A stretch of 64,000 bases of DNA from Solirubrobacterales bacterium (GTDB taxonomy: Bacteria; Actinomycetota; Thermoleophilia; Solirubrobacterales; 70-9). The notes under the pieces are model-generated. The model worked only from the letters and a program-made list of their open reading frames with translations. It made no database searches and was not told the origin of the DNA. The position numbers were made by a program, and so were the translations under genes. This document shows, in pieces, positions 21,980 through 31,309 of this stretch (positions are counted from its first letter, which is position 1; every line of letters begins with the position of its first letter). The stretch lies in NCBI GenBank assembly GCA_025450195.1, contig JANWHW010000038.1:1-64000 (forward strand), in the 5' to 3' direction.

Positions 21980-23347
21980 ATGGCTGATTCCTTCGATGTG
22001 ATCGTCATTGGCGGGGGCCCTGGCGGCTACGTCGCCGCGATCCGCTCCGCGCAACTGGGCCGCAAGACCGCCGTGGTCGAGCGCGACAAGCCCGGTGGGC
22101 GCTGCCTCAACTACGCCTGCATCCCCGCCAAGACAGTCCTCCACACCGCCGAGCTCTATGACCAGGCGCGAAACAGCGCCGAGCTCGGACTCGTAGTCAA
22201 CGACGCCTCGATCGATTGGGACGCGCTTGGCAAGCGCCGCGCATCGGTCTCCGACTCCCTTTCAGGGGGAGTCAAGATGCTCTGGGACAAGAACAAGGTG
22301 ACGACGATCGAGGGCGCCGGCTCGCTCACCTCGGACGGGAACGTCAAGGTGGGCGACGAGGTCTATGAGGCGGGGACGGTGGTGCTCGCCACCGGCTCGG
22401 TCTCGCTTCCGATCCCGGGGGTCGAGTTCGGCGATCGGGTCCTCGACACCTGGGGTGCCTGGTCACTTCCCGAGCAGCCGAAGAAGATTGCCGTGGTCGG
22501 TGCCGGCGCCTCGGGTTGTGAGATCGCTTCCGCCTACGGGCGCCTCGGCACCGAGGTGCTGCTGATCGAGATGCTCGACCAGATCCTTCCCGCCGAGGAC
22601 AAGGACATCGTCCGAGTCGTCGAGCGCGCCTTCAAAAAGCAGAACATCGCGACCTCCACCGGCACCCCGGTCGAGAACGTCGAAGCAGGCGACAGCTCGG
22701 TCAAGTTCACCTACGGCGACAGCTCGGCAGAGGTCGACTACCTCTGCGTGGCGGGCGGGCGGGCGCCCGACGTCGAGGCACTGGGTCTCTCGGAGGCCGG
22801 GGTCGAGCTGGAGGAGAACGGCAAGGTCAAGGTCGACGAGTACGGGCGCACCTCAAATCCGAAGGTCTACGCGATCGGCGACCTGGTGAATGCCAAGGCG
22901 CTCGCCCATAAGGCCTCCGAGGAGGGAGTCGTCGCGGTCGAGCACGCCTCTGGCACACCCACTCATCCGGTCGACCAGAAGCTGGTCGCCGGAGCGACCT
23001 TCTGCCAGCCGCAGGTGGCCAGCGTCGGCCTCACCGAAGCTGCCGCTAAGGAGGCCGGGTATGACGTCAAGGTGGGGAAGCTGAAGCTGGGCGCGGTCGG
23101 GGGAGCAACGGTCTACGACGACAGGGACGGCCTGGTCAAGCTGGTGGTCGACTCCAAATACGGCGAGATCCTCGGCGCCCACATCGTCGGCAACCGCGCC
23201 TGCGACATGATCGCCGAGCTGGTCGCCACGATGGCTCTGGAGGGTGGCTATCAGGAGCTGGCGCGGATCGTCCACCCCCACCCGACGATCTCCGAGGCAA
23301 TCTTCGAAGCCGCCCGAACCGTAGACGGTTGGGCCACCCACGCTTGA
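21980..23347 (+). CDS. lpdA: Dihydrolipoyl dehydrogenase (E3)
   Basis: DVIVIGGGPGGYVAAIRSAQLGRKTAVVE, GRCLNYACIPAKTVL, C-term HPHPTISEAIFEAA. Confidence 0.96.
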   Translation: MADSFDVIVIGGGPGGYVAAIRSAQLGRKTAVVERDKPGGRCLNYACIPAKTVLHTAELYDQARNSAELGLVVNDASIDWDALGKRRASVSDSLSGGVKMLWDKNKVTTIEGAGSLTSDGNVKVGDEVYEAGTVVLATGSVSLPIPGVEFGDRVLDTWGAWSLPEQPKKIAVVGAGASGCEIASAYGRLGTEVLLIEMLDQILPAEDKDIVRVVERAFKKQNIATSTGTPVENVEAGDSSVKFTYGDSSAEVDYLCVAGGRAPDVEALGLSEAGVELEENGKVKVDEYGRTSNPKVYAIGDLVNAKALAHKASEEGVVAVEHASGTPTHPVDQKLVAGATFCQPQVASVGLTEAAAKEAGYDVKVGKLKLGAVGGATVYDDRDGLVKLVVDSKYGEILGAHIVGNRACDMIAELVATMALEGGYQELARIVHPHPTISEAIFEAARTVDGWATHA

Positions 23348-23934
23348 GCGGCGGACGGGCGACCTTCTACTTCGACCTGGGCTCGCCCTACGCGTACCTC
23401 GCCGCGGAGCGAATCAGCGCTCTCTTCACCGAAGCTGAGCTGGAGCAGCCCGAGTGGCAGCCGATCCTCTTGGGCGGTTTGTTCAAGCGCTTCGACCGCG
23501 ACTCCTGGGCCAACGGGCCGGGCCGGGCCGAGGGAATCGCCGCGGTCGAGCGGCGGGCATCCGCTCAAGGGCTTCCACCGCTGTCATGGCCCGATCCCTG
23601 GCCAGGTAACACGCTGGTGGCGATGCGCACCGCAACGTTTGCCAAGCAGACCGGCCGTACAGTCTCATTTGCCCTCGCCGCTTTTCGCCAAGCCTTCGCC
23701 GCCGGCCGCGACTTAACCGATCCAGACAACGTGATGATCGCGGCGGCGGCTTGCGAGCTGCACCCCAATGCGGTCGCGAAGGCGGTGCAGACGGAAGGCA
23801 TCAAGAACGCCCTGCGAGACGCGACCGACGAGGCGGCCGAGCTGGGCGTGATCGGCGTCCCCTCGCTCCTCGTCGGGGGTGAGGTCTTCTGGGGCGACGA
23901 TCGGCTCGAGGAAGCGATCGAAGCAGCCAGCTAA
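23329..23934 (+). CDS. DsbA-family / 2-hydroxychromene-2-carboxylate isomerase-like protein; start uncertain
   Basis: ATFYFDLGSPYAYLAAERI; GVPSLLVGGEVFWGDDRLEE. Confidence 0.85.
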   Translation: MGHPRLSGGRATFYFDLGSPYAYLAAERISALFTEAELEQPEWQPILLGGLFKRFDRDSWANGPGRAEGIAAVERRASAQGLPPLSWPDPWPGNTLVAMRTATFAKQTGRTVSFALAAFRQAFAAGRDLTDPDNVMIAAAACELHPNAVAKAVQTEGIKNALRDATDEAAELGVIGVPSLLVGGEVFWGDDRLEEAIEAAS

Positions 23935-23942
23935 GGTCAGGC

Positions 23943-25223
23943 TTGATGGCTGATCTGCCCGACGCCGCTACCTGTTACGAACTGCTCGCGCGGATGACGC
24001 TGATCCGCCGCTTCGAGGAGGAGGCAGGGCGGCAATACCAGCGCGCCAAGGCAGGGGGCTTCCTGCATCTGGGAATTGGCGAGGAGGCGACGATCGTCGG
24101 AACGGCGTCGGTGATGCGCAAGGAGGACTACCTGATCGGCACTTACCGCACCCACGGCCACGCGATCGCCCGGGGCACCGATCCCAAGCATGTGATGGCG
24201 GAGCTGTTCGGCCGGGTCGACGGGACGAGCGGCGGCCGGGGCGGCTCGATGCACATCTTCGATCGCGAGAATCGCTTCATGGGTGGCTACGGGGTCGTCG
24301 GCGGCAACCTCCCCATCGCCGCCGGCCTTGCCCTTGCCTCCGAGTACCGAAGCGAAGACTCGGTCACCGTTTGCATGCTCGGCGACGGCGCCTCCAACAC
24401 CGGCAACTTCGGCGAGACGATGAACCTGGCGGCGCTCTGGAAGCTCCCCGTCTTCTTCCTCGTCGAGAACAACCTCTACGGAATGGGCACCTCGGTCGAG
24501 CGCCACTCCGCCCAGACCGACCTCTCCAAGAAGGCGGAGGGCTACGGCATTCCCGGCAAGCGGATCGATGGCATGGACGTGATCGCGGTGCGCGAGGGCG
24601 TCGCCGAGGGCATTCGCCTTGCTCGCGAAGAGAGCCGGCCGACCCTGCTCGAGGCCTTCACCTACCGCTACCGGGGCCATTCCGCCGCCGACCCCGAGGT
24701 CTACCGAGAGCGCGAGGAGGTCGAGGAGTGGCGGGCAAAAGACCCGATTGAGACCTTCGCGAAGCGCTGCATCGATGCGGGCGTGCTCGGGGAGCGCGAG
24801 GCACAGGAGGTCCGCGAGAAGGCCGAGCAGGCTGTGCTGGGGGCAGTTGAGTTCGCCGACGCCTCGCCCGAGCCTCCGCTCGACACCCTTTACGAGAACC
24901 TCTACGTCACCGACAGCGAAGGCTGGTACGCGGTCGATGAGCGCAGCCCCGAGCCCCACCGGGGCGAGCGCGAGGACCGCATGCCCGAGGCCGCGCGCGA
25001 GTTGGCTGAGGCCGGCGCGGCCTACGCGGGGCAGCCGGAGGAGCCCCGCCCCAATCCCGCCACACACGGGGACGTCCAGGAGGGCGTCCCCCCCGAGGTC
25101 GCAGCGGAGGCGGAGGGGCCAGAGGCCGATGACGATCGGGCTGACGACGACGAGGATCGGAACTCTGAGGTCGCCGCCGAGACGACGGAGGAACAAGAGG
25201 TCGCGGAGGAGGTCGAAGACTGA
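23943..25223 (+). CDS. pdhA: Pyruvate/2-oxoacid dehydrogenase E1 alpha with long acidic C-terminal tail
   Basis: IRRFEEEAGRQYQ, HGHAIARG, GDGASNTGNFGETMNLAALWKLPVFFLVENN. Confidence 0.94.
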   Translation: MMADLPDAATCYELLARMTLIRRFEEEAGRQYQRAKAGGFLHLGIGEEATIVGTASVMRKEDYLIGTYRTHGHAIARGTDPKHVMAELFGRVDGTSGGRGGSMHIFDRENRFMGGYGVVGGNLPIAAGLALASEYRSEDSVTVCMLGDGASNTGNFGETMNLAALWKLPVFFLVENNLYGMGTSVERHSAQTDLSKKAEGYGIPGKRIDGMDVIAVREGVAEGIRLAREESRPTLLEAFTYRYRGHSAADPEVYREREEVEEWRAKDPIETFAKRCIDAGVLGEREAQEVREKAEQAVLGAVEFADASPEPPLDTLYENLYVTDSEGWYAVDERSPEPHRGEREDRMPEAARELAEAGAAYAGQPEEPRPNPATHGDVQEGVPPEVAAEAEGPEADDDRADDDEDRNSEVAAETTEEQEVAEEVED

Positions 25224-26212
25224 TGGAGACGCTGAGGATGCGCGAAGCCCTCCGCGACGCGATGGCGGAGGAGATGCGACGCGATGAGTCCGTCTTCGTG
25301 ATGGGCGAGGACGTCGGCGTCTTCGAGGGGGCATTCAAGGTGACCGAAGGCCTGCTCGATGAGTTCGGCGAGCGCCGCGTTCGCGACACGCCGATTTCCG
25401 AGAACACAATCGTCGGCACGGGAGTCGGGGCAGCAATGGCGGGGCTGAGGCCGATCGTCGAGCTGATGACGGTCAACTTCTCGCTGTTGGCGCTGGACCA
25501 GATCGTCAACCACGCTGCCGCGATCCCCTACATGTTCAACGGCCAGGCGCGGGTGCCGATGGTGATCCGAATGCCCGGGGGCGGGGGGCATCAGCTCGGC
25601 CCAACCCACTCTCACAGCTTCGAGGCCCTCTACCTCCAGGTCCCCGGCCTGCTGGTCGCCTGCCCATCGACCCCGGCCGACGGCAAGGCGCTGCTGAAGA
25701 CGGCAATCCGCGACGACAACCCGGTGGTCTTCATCGAGCACGAGAGCCTCTATGGGCGGCGCGGCGAGGTACCCGAGGACGAGGAGGAGACGCTGCGCTT
25801 CGGCGAAGCGGCTGTGCGGCGCGAGGGCGACGCCGTGACGATCATCGGGATCCTGAAGATGGCCCACGTTGCCGAGGACGCAGCGCGGGTCCTCGCCCAC
25901 GAGCACAACGTGGAGGCCGAGGTGATCGATCCGCGCACCCTGCGACCGCTCGATCTCGACACGATCCTCGAGTCGGTGCGGAAGACCAACCGGGCGGTGA
26001 TCGTCGAGGAAGGCTGGCCGCATGGAGGGGTCGGCGCAAACCTCGCCACCCTGATCACCGAGCAGGCCTTCGATTATCTCGACGCACCGGTGCAGCGCGT
26101 CACCGGCGCGGACGTCCACATGCCGTACTCCAAACGGCTGGAGCAGGCGGCGATCCCCCACGAGGAGCACGTGGTGAAGGCGGCCTTGGCAGCGTTGGAG
26201 GGGTCGATCTAG
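25223..26212 (+). CDS. pdhB: Pyruvate/2-oxoacid dehydrogenase E1 beta
   Basis: MREALRDAMAEEMRRDESVFVMGEDVGVFEGAFKVTEGL; DVHMPYSKRLE. Confidence 0.95.
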   Translation: METLRMREALRDAMAEEMRRDESVFVMGEDVGVFEGAFKVTEGLLDEFGERRVRDTPISENTIVGTGVGAAMAGLRPIVELMTVNFSLLALDQIVNHAAAIPYMFNGQARVPMVIRMPGGGGHQLGPTHSHSFEALYLQVPGLLVACPSTPADGKALLKTAIRDDNPVVFIEHESLYGRRGEVPEDEEETLRFGEAAVRREGDAVTIIGILKMAHVAEDAARVLAHEHNVEAEVIDPRTLRPLDLDTILESVRKTNRAVIVEEGWPHGGVGANLATLITEQAFDYLDAPVQRVTGADVHMPYSKRLEQAAIPHEEHVVKAALAALEGSI

Positions 26213-27543
26213 TGCCCGACGTGGTGATGCCGCGGCTGTCGGACTCGATGGAGGAGGGCACGATCCTGCAGTGGCTGAAACAGGTGGGGGACGAGATCGC
26301 GATCGGCGACGAGCTGGTCGAAATCGAGACCGACAAGGCGAACATGGCCTACGAAAGCGACCTCACTGGGACGCTTGCGGAGATCCTCGCCAAGGAGGGC
26401 GAGACCCTGCCGGTCGGCGCACCGATTGCGCGGGTCGGCGATTCCGATGTGGATGCAACGCCTCAGCCCGCGGGTCCTGTCGCCGCAGGGGACCCCCCAC
26501 CCCCTGCGGTAGCTAAAGCTTCCTCGGGAGTGGGTCCCCCTACGGCGCCACCCGCGGATGAAACGGCTCAATCCACAGAGCCACCGACCCCACAGGCAGA
26601 CGCGCCACCCGAGTCAGCTTCTCCTGGCGAGCACCGTCTGAAAGCGTCTCCGCTAGCTCGAAGGCTGGCTAAAGAGCAGGGGGTCAACCTCTCTCAGCTG
26701 AGTGGCTCTGGGCCGGGAGGGCGGATCATCAGAATGGATGTGGAGAGGGCGGCCTCGCCCGCGGGTCCTGTCGCCGCAGGGGACCCCCCACCTACGGCGC
26801 CACCCGCGGAAGAGACGGCTGCCCAAACACCGGAGAAGCCCGAAACGGCCAAGGGGCAGACGCAATTCGAAGAGCTGACCAAGCTGCAATCGGTTGTGGC
26901 GCGGCGGATGGCGGAGTCGAAGGCGACAGCGCCGCACTTCTACCTGCAGATCGAGATCGACATGGGCAAGGCGGTCAAGATCCGCAAGAAGTTGAAAGCT
27001 GCCGTTCGCGAGGGGGAACCGGTGCCCTCGTTCAACGACATGGTCGTCAAGGCCTGCGCTCTGGCCCTGCGCGAGTTCCCCCGTGCCAACGGCGCCTACC
27101 GCGACGGTCGCTTCGAGCTCTACTCCCGCGTCAACGTCGGCGTAGCCGTGGCTGCCCAGGGAGCGCTGGTGGTGCCAACCGTCTTCGACGCCGACCGCAA
27201 GGGCCTGCAGCAGATCGCCACCGAGTCCCGCACCCTCGCGCAGCGCGTTCGCGACGGTCAGATCACGCCGCCCGAGCTCTCGGGGGCGACCTTCACCGTG
27301 TCTAATCTCGGGATGTACGGGATCGACAGCTTCGCCGCGGTGATCAACCCACCGCAGGCCGCGCTGCTGGCGGTCGGCGCGATCGCCGAGCGACCGGTCG
27401 TGCGCAAGGGGAACCTGACGACCGCAAACACGATGACCGTCAATCTCGCCTGCGACCATCGCATCCTCTACGGGGCCGACGGAGCCGAATTCCTGGCGAG
27501 GATCCGCTCGCTGCTCGAAGAACCGATCTCCCTCGCCCTATAG
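26212..27543 (+). CDS. pdhC: Dihydrolipoamide acyltransferase E2; GTG start
   Basis: Lipoyl domain EIETDKANMAYESD, peripheral binding domain SPLARRLAKEQGVNLSQLSGSGPGGRI, catalytic DHRILYGADGAEFL. Confidence 0.95.
   Translation: MPDVVMPRLSDSMEEGTILQWLKQVGDEIAIGDELVEIETDKANMAYESDLTGTLAEILAKEGETLPVGAPIARVGDSDVDATPQPAGPVAAGDPPPPAVAKASSGVGPPTAPPADETAQSTEPPTPQADAPPESASPGEHRLKASPLARRLAKEQGVNLSQLSGSGPGGRIIRMDVERAASPAGPVAAGDPPPTAPPAEETAAQTPEKPETAKGQTQFEELTKLQSVVARRMAESKATAPHFYLQIEIDMGKAVKIRKKLKAAVREGEPVPSFNDMVVKACALALREFPRANGAYRDGRFELYSRVNVGVAVAAQGALVVPTVFDADRKGLQQIATESRTLAQRVRDGQITPPELSGATFTVSNLGMYGIDSFAAVINPPQAALLAVGAIAERPVVRKGNLTTANTMTVNLACDHRILYGADGAEFLARIRSLLEEPISLAL
26467..26501 (+). repeat. 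35-bp exact repeat, copy 1, in E2 linker
   Basis: CCCGCGGGTCCTGTCGCCGCAGGGGACCCCCCACC. Confidence 0.9.
26758..26792 (+). repeat. 35-bp exact repeat, copy 2, in E2 linker
   Basis: Identical to 26467-26501. Confidence 0.9.
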
Positions 27544-27573
27544 CCGCGCGCCCGCCGTGCAACGATTTCAGTC

Positions 27574-28308
27574 ATGAGCTCGGAGATCCTGATCGTCCGT
27601 TGTGGAGTGGTGCCCTATGAGGAGGCACTCGTGGCTCAGCGCTGGCTGATCGAGGCTCGCGAAGAGGAAGCGGTCTCCGACGTGCTGCTGCTGCTCGAGC
27701 ACCCTCCCGTCTATACCCGGGGGCGCCGGTCCACCCCCGAGGAGCTGCCGATGGCCACCGAGTGGTACGAAGCCCAGGGGATCGAAGTCCGCGACACCGA
27801 CCGCGGCGGCCGCGTCACCTACCACGGGCCCGGTCAGCTGGTCGCCTACCCGATCGTCTCGCTGAAGCCCTATGGGGACGATGTGCACGAGTACGTGCGG
27901 CGGCTGGAGCAGGTCGCGATCTCCTCGCTTGCCGAGCACGGCGTTGAGGCAAAGACAATCGAGGGGCTGACAGGAGTCTGGACTCAGGGCGCGGCGCCAG
28001 GCTCAGCCGCCGGCGCGAGGGAAGCGCGCAAGATCGGCTCGATCGGCGTCCACGTAACGCGGGGCATCACCAGCCACGGCATCGCGATCAACGTCAACAA
28101 CGACCTGCAGCCGTTCGAGTGGATCGTCCCCTGCGGAATCGAGGGCTGCCGAGTTACCTCGCTGACTCGCGAGTTGGGAGCAGAACAGAACCTCGATCGC
28201 TTCGCCGATACCGTGATCGCCCAGTTCGGGGAGATCTACGACCGCGTCCCAACCCCCGCCGACCCGGCCTCCCTCGGGCTCGACAGCGCTAGGCTCGGCG
28301 TCGCATGA
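27574..28308 (+). CDS. lipB: Octanoyltransferase
   Basis: VLLLLEHPPVYTRGRRS, RGGRVTYHGPGQLVAYPI, SHGIAINVNNDLQPFEWIVPCGIEG. Confidence 0.96.
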   Translation: MSSEILIVRCGVVPYEEALVAQRWLIEAREEEAVSDVLLLLEHPPVYTRGRRSTPEELPMATEWYEAQGIEVRDTDRGGRVTYHGPGQLVAYPIVSLKPYGDDVHEYVRRLEQVAISSLAEHGVEAKTIEGLTGVWTQGAAPGSAAGAREARKIGSIGVHVTRGITSHGIAINVNNDLQPFEWIVPCGIEGCRVTSLTRELGAEQNLDRFADTVIAQFGEIYDRVPTPADPASLGLDSARLGVA

Positions 28309-28363
28309 GCGCGGTGCGAGCAAGCGTCCATCTCTGTCTCTTCGCGCCGCGAGCGAAGGGCGA
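28307..28363 (+). repeat. Dispersed intergenic repeat copy R5 (core 28326-28346), upstream of lipA
   Basis: GAGCGCGGTGCGAGCAAGCGTCCATCTCTGTCTCTTCGCGCCGCGAGCGAAGGGCGA. Confidence 0.75.
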
Positions 28364-28372
28364 ACATTTGTT

Positions 28373-29329
28373 ATGAGCGAAATCGCAGAGCGAGTCCACG
28401 TCACCCGCTCCCGGGCAAAGCCGGGCGGGACCGCCGCCGATCCCGAGGGGGCAGTTCCCTTCCGCCGTGCCCGCAAGCCACCCTGGCTGAAGGTGCCCGC
28501 TCCGGGCGGCCCCACCTACCGCCGCCTCAAGGCGGAAATCGGCTCGGACAACCTGCACACCGTTTGCGAGGAGGCCAACTGCCCCAATGTGGGCGAGTGC
28601 TGGGAGCGTGGGACCGCGACCTTCATGATCCTCGGCGACGTCTGCACCCGTCGCTGCGGCTTTTGCAACGTGAAGACCGGGGTGCCAACCTGGAACGACC
28701 CGCTGGAGCCGTTACGGGTCGCCACCCAGGTGAAACGGATGGGCCTCCGCCATGCCGTCGTCACCTCGGTCGACCGCGACGATCTGCCCGATTACGGGGC
28801 AAGTGCCTTCGTCGGCGTGATCCGGTCGATTCGCATGCAGGCGCCCGGCTGCAAGGTCGAGGTCCTCACCCCCGACTTCCGCGGCCAGGAGATGCCGCTG
28901 GCCAAGGTGGTCCACGAGCGCCCGGACGTCTTCAACCACAACGTGGAGGTTGTGCCGCGGCTTTACCCGAAGGCGCGCCGGGGCTCGCAGTTCCTTCGCT
29001 CGGCCCGGGTGCTGCGATTGGCCAAGGAGATGGGTGGACCAGACGTCATCACGAAGTCCGGGTTGATGGTCGGGCTCGGCGAGTCATTCGAGGAGATGGT
29101 CGACACCTTCGGCATCCTCCGCGAGCACCGCGTCCAAGTGCTGACCGTCGGCCAGTACCTGCGCCCAACCGAGAACCACCTCCCCGTGGTCCGCTACTGG
29201 CACCCGGATGAGTTCGAGGCATTGGAGGCGGCAGCCTACGAGTTGGGCTTCGAGTCGGTGGCCGCGGGCCCGCTGGTCCGCAGCAGCTACCACGCCGACC
29301 AGAACCTGCCGCAAGCCGCGGGTCTTTAG
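28373..29329 (+). CDS. lipA: Lipoyl synthase (radical SAM)
   Basis: CEEANCPNVGECW, CTRRCGFCNV, ITKSGLMVGLGE. Confidence 0.97.
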   Translation: MSEIAERVHVTRSRAKPGGTAADPEGAVPFRRARKPPWLKVPAPGGPTYRRLKAEIGSDNLHTVCEEANCPNVGECWERGTATFMILGDVCTRRCGFCNVKTGVPTWNDPLEPLRVATQVKRMGLRHAVVTSVDRDDLPDYGASAFVGVIRSIRMQAPGCKVEVLTPDFRGQEMPLAKVVHERPDVFNHNVEVVPRLYPKARRGSQFLRSARVLRLAKEMGGPDVITKSGLMVGLGESFEEMVDTFGILREHRVQVLTVGQYLRPTENHLPVVRYWHPDEFEALEAAAYELGFESVAAGPLVRSSYHADQNLPQAAGL

Positions 29330-29341
29330 AGCCTGCTTCTC

Positions 29342-29746
29342 TTAGACGAGTTCGAGTTGCTCGGGATTTGCCGGGTCGTAGACGACGTCTAGCTGGCGGC
29401 CTTGCTCGATCCGACCCAGCCGCCCAGCTGAGAACTTGCGTTTCACCTGGAAGGGAACACCTTCCTTGGGACGCACTTCCAAAGTCAACGCGACCATCTG
29501 ATAGCCCGCCACCGAACCGGTGGTGCCACTCGCATCGAGAATGGTCGCCTTGGCGCGAGTCGTGCCGGGGGGTACCGGCTTCCGCCTACTCGGCGCATCG
29601 AGATAGGCCATCGCCAGCCCGCTAAAACCGCAGCCGACCGCCACACCGATCGCTCCCAGCCTCACCTCCTCCACCGGAGGCACAATCGCGAAGAACGCCC
29701 CAACGAGGCCGATTGCGATCAGCAGCAACCCGATCAAGAACACCAC
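29342..29746 (-). CDS. DUF3592-like membrane protein
   Basis: Two N-term hydrophobic segments; DVVYDPANPEQLEL motif. Confidence 0.65.
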   Translation of the reverse strand: MVFLIGLLLIAIGLVGAFFAIVPPVEEVRLGAIGVAVGCGFSGLAMAYLDAPSRRKPVPPGTTRAKATILDASGTTGSVAGYQMVALTLEVRPKEGVPFQVKRKFSAGRLGRIEQGRQLDVVYDPANPEQLELV

Positions 29747-29842
29747 GTGAATTTACACGCGACCAGCACACGGGCGTTATGGTCGGTGCAACAACTCTGG
29801 GGCAACGGAGGCACCCCCCTCTACGGATAAGGAGCTGACCAG

Positions 29843-30241
29843 ATGGGCATGTTCAAGGACATGAGGGACCTGAGCAAGACCGGCAAGCAGATGAAGAAGG
29901 AACAGGGCGGCAGCCTCAAGATGATGAAAGACGGCCTTGCCCAGGCCAACGAGATGGTGCAGCAGGTGCAGGCTGACCAGGTGCTCGCCGAGAAACTTGC
30001 CAACGAAGGGGTCGACGGAACCGCCACGATCGTCCAGATGCAGGCAACCGGCAAGAACGTGAACATGCAGCCGGAGCTGCAGTTCCAGCTGACCGTAGAC
30101 GTCGGCGGCAGCCAGTCGACCGTCACCCACACCCAGGTCGTCTCCCCAGCAGTGATCGGACAGCTCCAGCCAGGCGCTCAGGTTCCGGTCAAGGTGGATC
30201 CGAACGACCACTCCCAGTTGATGATCGGCCTAGCCGGGTAG
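29843..30241 (+). CDS. Small DUF3592-like soluble protein
   Basis: VPVKVDPNDHSQLMI motif resembles the C-term of the neighbouring 29342..29746 protein. Confidence 0.65.
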   Translation: MGMFKDMRDLSKTGKQMKKEQGGSLKMMKDGLAQANEMVQQVQADQVLAEKLANEGVDGTATIVQMQATGKNVNMQPELQFQLTVDVGGSQSTVTHTQVVSPAVIGQLQPGAQVPVKVDPNDHSQLMIGLAG

Positions 30242-30250
30242 GTATCTTAG

Positions 30251-30288
30251 GTAGCGTCGCCGCCTTGCGGGAGGGCGGCGGCCGCTAC
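30251..30288. terminator. GC-rich hairpin after 29843..30241
   Basis: GTAGCG..CCGCC-TTGCGGGA-GGCGG..CGCTAC; no T tract. Confidence 0.4.
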
Positions 30289-30337
30289 GACGTGCCGGCG
30301 CAGCACCCCCATCGACATCCCCGTGTGCGGCGGCCCG

Positions 30338-31216
30338 CTAGGCGGGACTGAACGGGGTCCAGCGCTCCGACGCAAAGGGCGCTGACGCCTTGCGCACCGT
30401 CGCCGCGACCTTCGGGACGATCTCGCTCATGTCCTCGTAGATCGCCCGTACCAGCGTCTCCGCATTGGCAGCGGGCCCAATGGCGAGGGCGGCGGCGGCA
30501 TCGAGCAGTTGTTCCTGGGTGAGCGCCTCGGCGGTCCGCCCGCTGGCTGGGATCGCCGCAAGGGCAACCGGGCGACCGTCCACGCAGAATGCGCCGAAGC
30601 GGGACACGAACACGAGGACCTCATCGAAGCTGGTGCCTCCTTCGTCGACATCGAAGCGAGTCCGCAGCTTGCCCAGCCGGTAGCTGAGCTCTGACCAGGC
30701 GAGCTGGGTGAACTGGTTCGAGGTGACCCAGAGGACCGTCGCGCACACCTCGGTCCCCGGGCTTGAGAACAGCGTGGCCGGCATCGAGCCGTAAAGCGTG
30801 GGCTGCGCCGCCGCGCCGACATCGAAGTCGTATAGGCGACCCGTCAGGGCCAGCACCTCACGGTCGCTCTCGCCTGGAAAGTGAGCGAACTTCCGCTCCA
30901 GCGTCTCAGGAGCACCATTCGACCCGATCGCAAGCAACGGCAATCGCCCGCCGGCCTCAGAGGTGAATTGGGCGATGACGCGCTCTCGCTCAACCGCGGT
31001 CAGGTCCTCCAGTGCCTCTATGTCCGCGTTGGTCAGCCGGTAGGAGCCCGCGGGCCGCGCCCAGGGATATCCGACCGCGCGCTCGAGGTCGGCGACCTCG
31101 TAGGAACGAGGCGAGACGGCGGCAGCCAGCGTTTGGAAGAACTCTTCGTACTGCCGGTCGTCCATGGCGAGGCGATCGAGCAGCTCCGGCTCGCTGATCG
31201 GTGGCCACTCGGACAC
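30338..31216 (-). CDS. Hypothetical protein
   Basis: Long ORF, coherent composition; no family recognised. Confidence 0.6.
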   Translation of the reverse strand: MSEWPPISEPELLDRLAMDDRQYEEFFQTLAAAVSPRSYEVADLERAVGYPWARPAGSYRLTNADIEALEDLTAVERERVIAQFTSEAGGRLPLLAIGSNGAPETLERKFAHFPGESDREVLALTGRLYDFDVGAAAQPTLYGSMPATLFSSPGTEVCATVLWVTSNQFTQLAWSELSYRLGKLRTRFDVDEGGTSFDEVLVFVSRFGAFCVDGRPVALAAIPASGRTAEALTQEQLLDAAAALAIGPAANAETLVRAIYEDMSEIVPKVAATVRKASAPFASERWTPFSPA

Positions 31217-31309
31217 CGGCTCAGCCTAGCGGCGGAAAAATGGGACACGACCTCCCTTTTTCATCCCTGAGATGAATAGCGGAGGGCAAAGCTCTTGCGG
31301 CGGAGTCCT

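Noticed and set aside
23937-25334. 465-aa minus ORF
   Set aside because: Antisense to E1 alpha; no domain motifs
25022-26170. 382-aa minus ORF
   Set aside because: Antisense to E1 beta
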